Positions 27,980-39,256 of a stretch of 64,000 nucleotides of DNA are shown here, in pieces. Numbering within the stretch: position 1 is the first letter of the stretch; every line of letters begins with the position of its first letter. This stretch comes from Myxococcales bacterium (GTDB lineage: Bacteria; Myxococcota_A; Polyangia; Polyangiales; Ga0077539). Where the stretch lies: positions 160,222 to 224,221 of the forward strand of contig JAUSAZ010000210.1 in NCBI GenBank assembly GCA_030652255.1, read 5' to 3'. The notes beneath the pieces were generated by a model, which was given only the letters and a program-made list of their open reading frames with translations, was not told the origin of the DNA and searched no databases. A program made the position numbers and the translations under genes.

Positions 27980-28806
27980 GACAGACCTCCACCCTGGATA
28001 CCCTGCAAGACCCGGCCGGTGGTCGAGGGCGGCACCGTGACCGTCACCGTGTCGGGCCGCGTGGCCGCGACGACGCCCACGGTGACCCCCGCGGCGACCA
28101 CCGCGATGCCCGTCCAGAACCACCAGCGGGTCACGATCGAGCCCGACGCGGGCTCCGCCGCAGGGGCGCGGGCAGCGGCAGCGGGCGCGATCGCGGCGAC
28201 GGGCACCAGCGCCAGGCCGACCTCGCGGGTGGCGCCCTCGGCCACGGGCACGGTCTCCTCGCGGGTGACGAAGCCCTCGGCCTCGGCGCGCAGCCGATGC
28301 GGACCCGGGTTGACCGACACCTCGCGGGCGTCGTTGAACACCGCGGGCTGCCCGTCGATGGTGACCGTCGACGCGCTCGGGCGAAGCTCCGTCAGCCGGA
28401 TGCGCCCCACCCGGCGGCCGATCTCGGCGACCAGGCGGCCCACCTCCCCGTCGTGCTGGGCGTGCTGCGCGGGCGTGGCGTTGGCGAGGAACTCGTTGAG
28501 CGCCGAGCGGGCCTCCAGCAGCCGACCGAGGCGGTGCCGGGCGATGCCCAGGTTGAGCGACACCGAGGCCGTGCGCCGGAGCCGGTCGGAGTTCTCGAAG
28601 GCGTTGACCGCCTCCGCCCAGTCGTCCCGCTGCATCGCGGCGACGCCCGCCTCGAAGTAGCGCCGCGCGGTCTCGTTGCTCGGATCGACGACCGAAGGCG
28701 TCGGGGGCGCCGCGGGCTGCGCGGACGCAGCGGCGGCGACGAGGTTCGTCAACGCGAATGCGAGCGCGGCCAGCGGGAGGCCGCGGCGTGGGGGAGGGGG
28801 GCTCAT
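27973..28806 (-). CDS. Exported TPR and PEGA domain protein with C-terminal membrane helix
   Basis: This 277-aa protein has a signal peptide (ends AAAASA). A TPR-like helical region follows at about 40-115 (ARRYFEAGVAAMQRDDWAEAVNAFENSDRL). A PEGA domain lies at about 130-195 (STVTIDGQPAVFNDAREVSVNPGPHRLRAEAEGFV). A membrane helix lies near 235-255 (WWFWTGIAVVAAGVTVGVV). The TPR+PEGA layout matches the N-terminus of the TonB receptor at 48-51 kb. It is the first gene of an operon with the Cys-repeat lipoprotein. Confidence 0.8.
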   Translation of the reverse strand: MSPPPPRRGLPLAALAFALTNLVAAAASAQPAAPPTPSVVDPSNETARRYFEAGVAAMQRDDWAEAVNAFENSDRLRRTASVSLNLGIARHRLGRLLEARSALNEFLANATPAQHAQHDGEVGRLVAEIGRRVGRIRLTELRPSASTVTIDGQPAVFNDAREVSVNPGPHRLRAEAEGFVTREETVPVAEGATREVGLALVPVAAIAPAAAARAPAAEPASGSIVTRWWFWTGIAVVAAGVTVGVVAATRPDTVTVTVPPSTTGRVLQGIQGGGLSW

Positions 28807-28870
28807 CGGGGCCCAGGATAGGCGCGACGCGGGCCGCGCTTCAACGCCGCTCTGCGGTGTAGGGTGGCTC

Positions 28871-29523
28871 ATGTCCGCGCAGGATCTCGACGAGGCCTTC
28901 GATCTGTGCGACCGCGCCGGGGTCTTATCGGGTCGGGTAAAACCACGCGGGGCGGTGCACCGCGACGGCGACTGGCACCGGGCGCTGCACCTGTGGGTCC
29001 TCCTGGTGCGGGGCCGCACCCGGCACGTCGTGCTGCAGCGCCGCAGCCACGCCAAGGACACGCACCCCGGCCTGGTGGACGTCTCCGTCGCCGGCCACCT
29101 CGGCGCCGGCGAGAGCGTCGACGACGCGCTCCGCGAGGCCGAGGAGGAGATCGGGCTCAGGGTGTCGCCCGCGGACACCGTGCTGCTGGGGCATCGGCGC
29201 GTCGAGAAGGTGGTCCCCGCGGGGATCGACCGCGAGGTGCAGACGGTGCTCGCGACGGTGACCGACCGGGTGTTCGCGCAACTCCGACCGCACCCCGAGG
29301 AGGTCGCGGCGCTCTACGCCCCGACGCTCGCCGACGCGCTCTCGCTGGCGCGGGGCGAGGTCCCGAGCATCGGCGCGCCGTGCCTCGACGCGAGGCGGTA
29401 CCCCTCCTTCGAGCAGCTCCGGGCGGCGGACTTCATCCCGGGGGACGAGGCCTACCGCCGCCGTTGCCTGGAGTCGTTGGACGCGCACCTGCGCGGCGAG
29501 GCCTTCCCGTTGATGGTCCTCGA

Positions 29524-29527
<4 letters not shown>
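28871..29527 (+). CDS. NUDIX hydrolase (isopentenyl-diphosphate isomerase-like subgroup)
   Basis: This 218-aa NUDIX protein has HRALHLWVLLV before and DVSVAGHLGAGESVDDALREAEEEIGL at about 74-98, which is the Nudix box (metal-binding REAEEE). Between E of GAGE and RE there are six residues, where the consensus has seven. The HxxHxxHxW-like N-terminal layout resembles Idi-type isomerases, but the diagnostic Cys is not evident, so a hydrolase of unknown substrate is the safer call. Its TAG overlaps that of metH in a shared CTAG. Confidence 0.85.
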
Positions 29528-33339
<3,812 letters not shown>

Positions 33340-33374
33340 AGGGGTGACTCTGACCTCGGGGATGAACGACGCGG

Positions 33375-34328
33375 TCAGCCGGACTGGCCGCGCTCGGTGA
33401 CGGGAGAGGGTGGTTGCTCGGCGACGGCGAGCACCACCTGGAAATGTGGCTTCTTGGACTCGCGACAGACGACCTCGATGGAGGCGACCCGCAGCCCCGC
33501 GTGGGAGAGCAGGGCGCGCAGCGACGCTGGAGAGAAGCCCGCGTGGCGCTCGCCGAAGGGCGCGGTGACCTCGCGCTGCTTGTGCTGATCGAGCGACAGG
33601 AGCACGAGCCGCCCGCCCGGCCGCAGCACCCGCGCGCACTCGGCCAGAACCCGCGAGGGCTGCTCGGCGTAGGTGAGCGTATGGAAGACCAGCACCGTGT
33701 CGAAGGAATCCCCCTCGAAGGGCAGGGCGCCCGCGTCGGCGACCATCGCGCGCACGCCCGGGTACGCCGCGAGGCGCTCGCGGGCCGCGTCGACCATCCG
33801 AGGGCTCGCGTCGACGCAGGTGAGGGAGCGGCACCCGGGCGCCAGCGAGCTCACCGCTGCGCCGTCGCCAGAGCCGACGTCGAGCACGTCGCCGAGGCGC
33901 ACCAGGGCCGCGTATCCGGCCGCGAGCGACTGCCACGTGCGGCCCGGCGAGTAGTGCCGCTCCATCTCGCCGATGAAGGACTCCGGCAGCGCGCCGCGGC
34001 GCTCGGCCTCGAGCTCGGCGAGGCGTCGCCGGTCGCCGTCGAGCGTCGGGTCGGCGGCCGCGATGGCCTCGTCGAGGATCACCCGCGCGGCGCCCGGGAG
34101 CGTGTCGAGCGCGAGCGCGTAGAAGGCATGCTGGCCCTCGCGCCGGTCGCGCACGAAGCCGCCCTCCCGAAGCCGCCCGAGGTGGGTGGACACCCGCGAC
34201 TGCGAGATGCCCGTCACGCGCACCAGGTCGGTCACGCTGAGCTCGCGCTCGCGGAGCAGCGCGCACAACCGCAGGCGGCTCTCGTCGCCGAGCAGGTTCA
34301 AGGCGCCGACGTATTGGGAGAGGTCCAT
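33375..34328 (-). CDS. ArsR-family regulator fused to a SAM methyltransferase domain
   Basis: This 317-aa protein has an N-terminal winged helix of the ArsR type (about 1-90; LLGDESRLRLCALLRERELSVTDL, SQSRVSTHLGRLREGGFV). A class I methyltransferase fold follows (about 135-300) with SAM motif VLDVGSGDGAAV and LRPGGRLVLLS. ArsR-methyltransferase fusions next to methionine-cycle genes are a known arrangement. The SahR regulator of Proteobacteria, which senses S-adenosylhomocysteine, is the closest role I know of. Whether the domain binds SAM/SAH or methylates is not decidable here. An imperfect palindrome lies just upstream of the start. Confidence 0.88.
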   Translation of the reverse strand: MDLSQYVGALNLLGDESRLRLCALLRERELSVTDLVRVTGISQSRVSTHLGRLREGGFVRDRREGQHAFYALALDTLPGAARVILDEAIAAADPTLDGDRRRLAELEAERRGALPESFIGEMERHYSPGRTWQSLAAGYAALVRLGDVLDVGSGDGAAVSSLAPGCRSLTCVDASPRMVDAARERLAAYPGVRAMVADAGALPFEGDSFDTVLVFHTLTYAEQPSRVLAECARVLRPGGRLVLLSLDQHKQREVTAPFGERHAGFSPASLRALLSHAGLRVASIEVVCRESKKPHFQVVLAVAEQPPSPVTERGQSG

Positions 34329-34330
34329 GA

Positions 34331-34354
34331 ATCCGCGTATGCCGATGTACGGAT
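34331..34354. promoter_or_regulatory. Imperfect palindrome at start of the metH regulator, candidate operator
   Basis: The 24-base element has ATCCG/CGGAT outer arms (34331-34335 and 34350-34354) and AT/AT pairs further in, with 14 of 24 symmetric positions matching. It ends 2 bases before the regulator ATG and is less GC-rich than its surroundings. Autoregulation is inferred. Confidence 0.4.
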
Positions 34355-34489
34355 ATGGCTACGCCTCTCGGACGGTGGTGTCAATCAGGACGGCGGGGGA
34401 GGGATTCCGCAGGACCTGCCGTGGGAAGATCTCGGGGTGGCGGTGCGAGGGCGCCGGACCACCGGCACGACCCCACCAGGAGAGCATCG

Positions 34490-35359
34490 ATGATGAACGC
34501 ACCGGCCGCCGAGGCCGCGCTCCGATACTGCCGCCGCTGCGAGGCCGACTACCTGGAGAGCGAGTGTCGGGCGGTGCCTGCGGGCAGCGGAACGCTGCTG
34601 GTGTGCCCGACCTGCGGCATGGTGACGGGCGCGGTGGTGCGCCGGGTGCGCCGCCCCTTGAAGGACGAGCTCATCGACGCCGTGAGATGGCCCGCGAAGG
34701 GCGACAACCGCGTCACCTGGCTGGCCCTCGGGGTGGGCGTGGTGCTGTTCAGCAAGGTCCCGCTGGTGGGGGGAATGCTCTCCCTCGGCGCCCTCTGCAG
34801 CTACGTCTTCGTGGTGGTGCAGCGCGGTGCACGCGGCCAGGAGGAGGCGCCGCCCGCGGCGGACTTCGAGTCGTGGTGGGACCTCGCGCTCCCGGTCATG
34901 CAGGGGGTGGCGGCGATGGTGATCCCTATGGCGCCGCTGGTGGGCGCGCTCTTCCTCCACGGCGCCGCGCAGTGGGCGCTCGGGATCCTCGGCGTGCTCT
35001 GGGCGGTGGCCCTGCTCCCCGCGGCGCTGGCCTCCGCGGCGTACGGCGGGTCCTTCGCGCGGGCGCTCAACCCGCTGCCGATGTTCGCGCTCGTGGGGCG
35101 CATCCCGGTCGACTACGCGCGCACCGTGGCCGTGCTCGCGGCCCTCTCGGTGGCGTGGCTCGCCGCGAAGGGCGTCACCTTCGGGCTGCTGCGCGTGCTG
35201 CACGCCCCGCTCCCGATGCTCGCCCTGCCGCTGTCGCTCATCCTCGACGCCGCGATGGTCTACTTCCCGCTGGCGATGGCGCGGGTGGTCGCGGTGCTGC
35301 TGCGCGAGCGCGCCGAGGAGCTGGGCATCGAGCCGTTGCCGGGCGTGTCAGCGCGGTGA
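34490..35359 (+). CDS. Zinc-ribbon polytopic membrane protein
   Basis: This 289-aa protein has an N-terminal zinc ribbon (YCRRCEADYLESEC near 13-26 and CPTCG near 38). About five or six membrane helices follow (for example WLALGVGVVLFSKVPLVGGML, VMQGVAAMVIPMAPLVGALF, LGILGVLWAVALLPAALASA, LPMLALPLSLILDAAMVYF). The layout resembles DUF4013-like membrane proteins, but I do not assign a family. AGGAG at 34478-34482 is 7 bases before the ATG at 34490. It is divergent from the metH regulator; the last 12 bases overlap the methyltransferase gene antisense. Confidence 0.8.
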   Translation: MMNAPAAEAALRYCRRCEADYLESECRAVPAGSGTLLVCPTCGMVTGAVVRRVRRPLKDELIDAVRWPAKGDNRVTWLALGVGVVLFSKVPLVGGMLSLGALCSYVFVVVQRGARGQEEAPPAADFESWWDLALPVMQGVAAMVIPMAPLVGALFLHGAAQWALGILGVLWAVALLPAALASAAYGGSFARALNPLPMFALVGRIPVDYARTVAVLAALSVAWLAAKGVTFGLLRVLHAPLPMLALPLSLILDAAMVYFPLAMARVVAVLLRERAEELGIEPLPGVSAR

Positions 35360-36133
35360 GCGGGAGCGCTGCTGGCGCCGCGGCGCCTCGTCGGGCTTGC
35401 GCGCGATGAAGAGGTAGTTGAAGCCGCGGAGGAAGAAGTTGTCGCGCTCGGCGGCCTGGTGGAAGTTGCCCTTGAGCAGGCTCTTGTTGCGGCGCACCAC
35501 GCTCACGATGTCCACCGGGATGAAGCGCACGGTGAAGAGCGAAAACAGCCCGAAGCCCACGGGCGCGAGGCCCTTCTTCGTCTCGAAGTAGTCGCAGACA
35601 TAGACCGCCAGCACGCCGCCCGGCTTGAGCACGCGGTACGCCTCGTCGAAGGCGGCGCGCATGGCCTGATAGTACTTCGGGTCGTAGGCCGAGAGCTTGC
35701 CGATGCAGCGCGGGTCGTCGGAGTAGTCGATGTGGTCGCCGTAGGGCGGGTCCATGAAGACCACCTGCACGGAGGCGTCTTCGAGGGGCAGGGCGCGGGA
35801 GTCTGCGCGGGCGATGTCGGGACGGGTGGGGTTGAGGTCGAAGCCGCGGCCCTCCCGCTTGAGCTCGCGCGCGACGTCGAGCGTGGTGCCGCTGCCGCAG
35901 AAGGGGTCGACCACCACGTCGCCCTCGCGGGAGTAGCGGTGGAGGACGTTCCAGATGACGTGCGAGGGCGTGGCGCCGACGTAGGCCTTGTCGCCCTGCT
36001 CGCCGTCGCCGTGCTGCTGCGAGGGATAGTCCCAGAGCGTGGTGGTGTGCACGCGCATCGGGGGTCGCTCGAAGTGCTGGCGGCGCGGTGGAGGTCGGCG
36101 GGGAGGGGGTGGCATCGGGGAGCGACGGTGCAT
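35348..36133 (-). CDS. DNA or RNA methyltransferase (DPPY type), orphan
   Basis: This is an amino-methyltransferase of about 261 aa. The SAM motif DPFCGSGTTLDVA comes first, followed about 50 residues later by the catalytic VFMDPPYGDHIDY. Order I then IV is unlike beta-class DNA methyltransferases and also fits TRM11-like RNA enzymes. The N-terminus is a Pro/Arg-rich tail before the conserved RVHTTTLWDYPSQ. Starts at 36166 (GTG), 36133, 36115 or 36058 (ATG) are all possible; none has a good ribosome site. No restriction endonuclease is adjacent. A regulatory or housekeeping role is inferred. Confidence 0.75.
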   Translation of the reverse strand: MHRRSPMPPPPRRPPPRRQHFERPPMRVHTTTLWDYPSQQHGDGEQGDKAYVGATPSHVIWNVLHRYSREGDVVVDPFCGSGTTLDVARELKREGRGFDLNPTRPDIARADSRALPLEDASVQVVFMDPPYGDHIDYSDDPRCIGKLSAYDPKYYQAMRAAFDEAYRVLKPGGVLAVYVCDYFETKKGLAPVGFGLFSLFTVRFIPVDIVSVVRRNKSLLKGNFHQAAERDNFFLRGFNYLFIARKPDEAPRRQQRSRSPR

Positions 36134-36173
36134 CACGGCGGACGCCGCAGCGTCAAGGCGCCGCACGAAGTTG

Positions 36174-36201
36174 TTGCAATCGGGCGGTGATCGAGTAGGT
36201 T
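36174..36201 (+). promoter_or_regulatory. Candidate promoter for tRNA-Glu
   Basis: TTGCAA (36174-36179), 16 bases, then TAGGTT (36196-36201), placed about 12 bases before the tRNA. Confidence 0.5.
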
Positions 36202-36213
36202 GCGCGCCGCCTC

Positions 36214-36286
36214 GTCCCCATCGTCTAGAGGCCCAGGACAGCGGCTTTTCACGTCGCGAACGGGGGTTCGACTCCCCCTGGGGACA
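36214..36286 (+). tRNA. tRNA-Glu (TTC anticodon)
   Basis: The acceptor arms GTCCCCA (36214-36220) and TGGGGAC (36279-36285) pair perfectly. The anticodon stem GCGGC/GTCGC (one G-T pair) encloses the loop TTTTCAC, giving anticodon TTC. The T-arm is GGGGGTTCGACTCCCCC. CCA is not encoded directly after the discriminator base. Confidence 0.95.
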
Positions 36287-36291
36287 CCCGT

Positions 36292-37233
36292 CTACTGCCG
36301 TCGGTCGGCATCGCCCAACCCGGTCTGCGCTTCGAGGCGCTGCTGGAGGGCGTTGCTCACCAGCGTGAGGAAGTCGTACCCGGTGCGCGCCTCGAGCTCG
36401 TCGACGCTCACGGCGTAGCGCCGCCAGTCGTGGCCCGAGCCCGCCTCGTTGGGCATCTCGACGGCGACCACGGGCGTCGCGTCGGTCACGGCGTCGAGCC
36501 CGCGCCCCTGCGGCACCAGCACGATCACCTTCCAGGTCGCGACGGGGATGGCCACCCGCCGCGCCAGGTCCGGGCTACGGCCCAGCGAGGGGCACGCCTC
36601 GGTGGGAACGTTTCCCTGCGGGCTGCGGTCGGTCGCGCACGCGGCCTCCCAGCGACCGCCCGCCACGATGAAGAGGTCCCATCCCTCGCGCGCCTTCTCG
36701 ACCGACCATCGCTCCAGCGCCTCCCACGCGCCCGCGTTGATGGCGTGCCGCTGCGGGACGATGTTGGTCGTGAGGAAGGTCGCCGCGTTGTCCTCGAAGG
36801 TCGCCGTGCGCTGCCCCGACGGGCAGAGGTGCCCGTGGTCGTACCCGCCGCCCGCGTAGTCCCGGTGATGCACCCGGTACACCCCGGCGGGGAGCTGCGG
36901 GTCGGGCGAGAAGGTGCGCTGCGTGCGGCCGGTAGTGCCGAGGTCCCTCGCGGTGAGCCGCCACGCCACCCAGTTGGGATCATTGCGGAAGCGGTTATAC
37001 GAGACCACGTATTGGTCCTTGATGAGCAGCAGCTCGTCCTGCGGCGAACCGTCGACGGGCGCGCCCAGGGCCAGGTGCACGCTGCGCCCTGGAGGCACCC
37101 CCGGGTCGCTCGCGGGCGGCCGGGGGAGCGCCGGCACGGTCGGGAGCGACGGGCGTCGCGCGGGCAGCTCGATGAGGTCGAGGTCGCACCCGCAGGCCAG
37201 CGCCAGCAGCGCCGCGCCCCACCGTGGGCGCAT
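36292..37233 (-). CDS. Secreted DNA/RNA non-specific endonuclease (NUC1 family) lipoprotein
   Basis: This 313-aa lipoprotein (signal GAALLALACGC) has a Pro-rich linker followed by a NUC1/beta-beta-alpha-metal nuclease domain (about 70-290). The active-site motif reads GGYDHGHLCPSGQR near 143, a variant of D-R-G-H that keeps the general-base His. A metal-ligand Asn lies in TTNIVPQRHAINAGAWEALE near 167. Family enzymes degrade DNA and RNA without sequence specificity. A periplasmic or surface nutritional/defence role is likely. Its ATG overlaps the mazG stop by 1 base (TGATG), so they are coupled. Its 3' end lies 5 bases from tRNA-Glu. Confidence 0.88.
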   Translation of the reverse strand: MRPRWGAALLALACGCDLDLIELPARRPSLPTVPALPRPPASDPGVPPGRSVHLALGAPVDGSPQDELLLIKDQYVVSYNRFRNDPNWVAWRLTARDLGTTGRTQRTFSPDPQLPAGVYRVHHRDYAGGGYDHGHLCPSGQRTATFEDNAATFLTTNIVPQRHAINAGAWEALERWSVEKAREGWDLFIVAGGRWEAACATDRSPQGNVPTEACPSLGRSPDLARRVAIPVATWKVIVLVPQGRGLDAVTDATPVVAVEMPNEAGSGHDWRRYAVSVDELEARTGYDFLTLVSNALQQRLEAQTGLGDADRRQ

Positions 37234-38093
37234 CAGCGTCCCTCGCGCTCGTCGGCCTTCGCGCGCTGCCAGTACGCCTCGAGCTCCGCCTCGCTGTGAC
37301 CATCGATGGCGCGGCCGTCGGCCTTCGCCTGCGCCTCGACGCGGGCGAAGCGCGCCGCGAAGCGACGGTTGCACCGGGTGAGGGCGTCCTCGGGGTCGAG
37401 CCCGTGCTTGCGCGCCGTGTTCACCACCGAGAAGAGCACGTCGCCGAGCTCGTCGGTCATCGCCTCGCGGTCGCCCGTGGCCACCGCGGCGTCGAACTCC
37501 GCCAGCTCCTCGTCGATGCGCGCGCGCGGGCCCGCGGCGTCGGGCCAGTCGAAGCCCACCCGCGACGCCTTGTCGCCCATGCGCAGGGCGTAGAGCAGCG
37601 CGGGCATCCCGCGGGGGATTCCGTCGAGGGTGCCCCGGCCCTTCTTCTCCGCGAGCTTCAGCTTCTCCCAGTTGGAGATCACCTCCGCCGAGCCGCCCAC
37701 CTCCAGGTCGCCGAAGACGTGCGGGTGACGACGCTCCAGCTTCTCGCAGATGTCGTGCACCACGTGCTCGACGGTGAACCACCCGAAGGCCCGCGCCATC
37801 TCGCTCTGGAACACCACCTGTAGCAGCAGGTCGCCGAGCTCCTCGCGGTGGTGGGCGACCGCGGGGGCGTCGGCCCCGAGGGTGACTTCACCTGATTGGG
37901 TAATCGCCCGCTTCGCGTCGTCGCCGAGGCCGTCGATGGCGTCGCAGACCTCGAAGGCCTCCTCGACGGCGTAGCGCTTGAGCGAGGCCAGGGTCTGCTC
38001 CCGATCCCACGGACAGCCGTCCGGCGCGAGCAATCGCTGCATCACCGACACGATGCGCGCGAACTCCGAGGTCGATGGGGGCTTTACGCTCAT
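37233..38093 (-). CDS. mazG: Nucleoside triphosphate pyrophosphohydrolase MazG
   Basis: This 286-aa protein has tandem MazG domains, as in E. coli MazG (263 aa); it hydrolyses NTPs to NMPs and PPi (house-cleaning). Domain 1 has CPWDREQTLASLKRYAVEEAFEV near 26-50 and the metal-binding EELGDLLLQVVFQ near 84. Domain 2 has ELAEF and DELGDVLFSVVNTARK near 218. It is upstream of, and translationally coupled to, the NUC1 nuclease gene. Whether the coupling is functional is unknown. Confidence 0.95.
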   Translation of the reverse strand: MSVKPPSTSEFARIVSVMQRLLAPDGCPWDREQTLASLKRYAVEEAFEVCDAIDGLGDDAKRAITQSGEVTLGADAPAVAHHREELGDLLLQVVFQSEMARAFGWFTVEHVVHDICEKLERRHPHVFGDLEVGGSAEVISNWEKLKLAEKKGRGTLDGIPRGMPALLYALRMGDKASRVGFDWPDAAGPRARIDEELAEFDAAVATGDREAMTDELGDVLFSVVNTARKHGLDPEDALTRCNRRFAARFARVEAQAKADGRAIDGHSEAELEAYWQRAKADEREGR

Positions 38094-38166
38094 GGCCCAA
38101 GGCTGCTAGCACGGTCGCGCGAGGGCGCACCAGCCGCGACCGGCGCCCCGATGGAGCGACACCCGA

Positions 38167-38613
38167 ATGGCCCTGCTTCGCGCTGGGATCGAGATTGACG
38201 CGTACTGCACGCGCTGCCGTATGGACCTCACGCACCGCATCATCGCGGTGGTGAACAACAAGCCCGTGAAGGTGGAGTGCCGCACCTGCTACGGCACGCA
38301 CAACTACCGCGCGCCCAAGTCGAGCGCGGTGCCCGCGGACAAGTCGGCCGGCGGGGCGAGCGCGCCGCGCGCGTCGAAGCCGTCGCCCCGGCGGAGCGCC
38401 ACGGCGGCCGAGGAGCACATCACCGTGGCCCCGCCCCCCGGCGCCCGCATCCACGGGTACCGGATGACGGACAAGTTCTCCAAGGACCAGTGGGTCTCCC
38501 ACAAGGTCTTCGGCACCGGGGTCGTCACGCAGGTGCTCGGCGACGACAAGATCGAGGTGCACTTCGACGGCAACTCGAAGGTGCTCGTCCACAACCGGCC
38601 CGAAGACGCCTGA
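38167..38613 (+). CDS. Zinc-ribbon protein with C-terminal PcrA/UvrD Tudor-like domain
   Basis: This is a small 148-aa protein. The N-terminus has two Cys pairs (CTRC near 14, CRTC near 39) forming a likely zinc ribbon. A Ser/Pro/Ala-rich linker follows. The C-terminal about 50 residues (WVSHKVFGTGVVTQVLGDDKIEVHFDGNSKVLVHN) match the small beta-barrel at the C-terminus of PcrA/UvrD helicases, a module that binds RNA polymerase in those enzymes. I infer a link to transcription or repair; nothing local confirms it. Confidence 0.82.
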   Translation: MALLRAGIEIDAYCTRCRMDLTHRIIAVVNNKPVKVECRTCYGTHNYRAPKSSAVPADKSAGGASAPRASKPSPRRSATAAEEHITVAPPPGARIHGYRMTDKFSKDQWVSHKVFGTGVVTQVLGDDKIEVHFDGNSKVLVHNRPEDA

Positions 38614-38649
38614 GCTCGGGCCGTCGACGCAAGAGATGAAGAAAAATCG

Positions 38650-38679
38650 TTGACAGGTTGCAGGGAGCGGGGCTATCAC
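38650..38679 (+). promoter_or_regulatory. Strong sigma70-type promoter for tRNA-Val
   Basis: Consensus TTGACA (38650-38655), then CTATCA (38673-38678, 17-base spacer) or TATCAC (38674-38679, 18-base spacer). The tRNA begins at 38692, a normal transcription-start distance. Confidence 0.7.
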
Positions 38680-38691
38680 CCGTCTCCCGCT

Positions 38692-38766
38692 GCGGGCATA
38701 ACTCAGCGGTAGAGTGCGACCTTCACACGGTCGAAGTCGTAGGTTCAAGTCCTACTGCCCGCACCA
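38692..38766 (+). tRNA. tRNA-Val (CAC anticodon)
   Basis: The acceptor arms GCGGGCA and TGCCCGC pair perfectly. The anticodon stem CGACC/GGTCG encloses TTCACAC, giving anticodon CAC (Val, GUG). The T-arm is GTAGGTTCAAGTCCTAC. CCA is encoded at 38764-38766. Confidence 0.95.
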
Positions 38767-38770
38767 AGCA

Positions 38771-38788
38771 GTCGCTCCGGGGAGCGAC
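38771..38788 (+). terminator. Hairpin after tRNA-Val
   Basis: GTCGCTCC (38771-38778) and GGAGCGAC (38781-38788) form a tight stem directly after the tRNA. No T run follows. Confidence 0.5.
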
Positions 38789-38861
38789 CCGACACCCACC
38801 CCCACCTGAACTCCAGACACGTCGCCCTCGACGAGCTCTGGCCCCCCGGGGGGGGAGGGCT

Positions 38862-39161
38862 TCACCTCGACCGGGGCGGGGCCCTGAGGGCGAGGACGAT
38901 CGTGTGGAGGTCGGAGAGGTCGAGCTGGCATCGACAGCCGATGCGCCGCAGCCGGGACATCATCCACGCGATGTTCTGACCCGCGATGGCGCCCCCGTCG
39001 CAGAGGTCGGGCACCTGCTGGAGATCCCACACCCAGTCCATGACCGGGCCGTCGGAGTCGGCGCACGCGAGGCGCACCCGGAGCGCAGAGCGCCCGGGGA
39101 CGCTCGGATCGATGCGGGCGGTCAGCGCGACGCGCACCAACGCCAGGCCCTCCCGCTCCAC
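38862..39161 (-). CDS. Small hypothetical protein
   Basis: The 490-base stretch between tRNA-Val and the OPT gene holds only this weak candidate: about 99 aa from a GTG at 39161 (or 105 aa from TTG 39179). The composition looks like a folded protein (VMDWVWDLQQVPDLCDGG, AGQNIAWMMSRLRRIGCRCQLDLSDLHTIVLAL), with four Cys in the lower half, but no family or clear ribosome site is seen. A competing frame in the same place is Arg/Pro/Gly-rich and looks like noise. The bases between 38789 and 38861, and from 39162 to 39256, show nothing definite. Confidence 0.4.
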   Translation of the reverse strand: MEREGLALVRVALTARIDPSVPGRSALRVRLACADSDGPVMDWVWDLQQVPDLCDGGAIAGQNIAWMMSRLRRIGCRCQLDLSDLHTIVLALRAPPRSR

Positions 39162-39256
39162 CGCAAAGCACGCGGGCAACCATCAACCACCCCAGGACGC
39201 CGTCGAGCCACGTCGCTATCCCCCCTCCACGCCGCTGTCGAGAGACCCCCCGGTGT

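Noticed and set aside
36214..37233. tRNA-Glu as an integration site for the neighbouring nuclease gene
   Set aside because: No duplicated 3' tRNA end and no integrase were found; the nuclease is coupled to mazG, an ordinary chromosomal gene.
36292..38093. NUC1 nuclease plus MazG as a toxin-antitoxin or defence pair
   Set aside because: The nuclease has a lipoprotein signal and acts outside the cytoplasm, while MazG here is the full two-domain house-cleaning type; no immunity protein is seen.
38752..39186. 144-aa minus-strand frame after tRNA-Val
   Set aside because: It runs into the tRNA gene, is Arg/Pro/Gly-rich, and competes with a more protein-like frame at 38862-39161.
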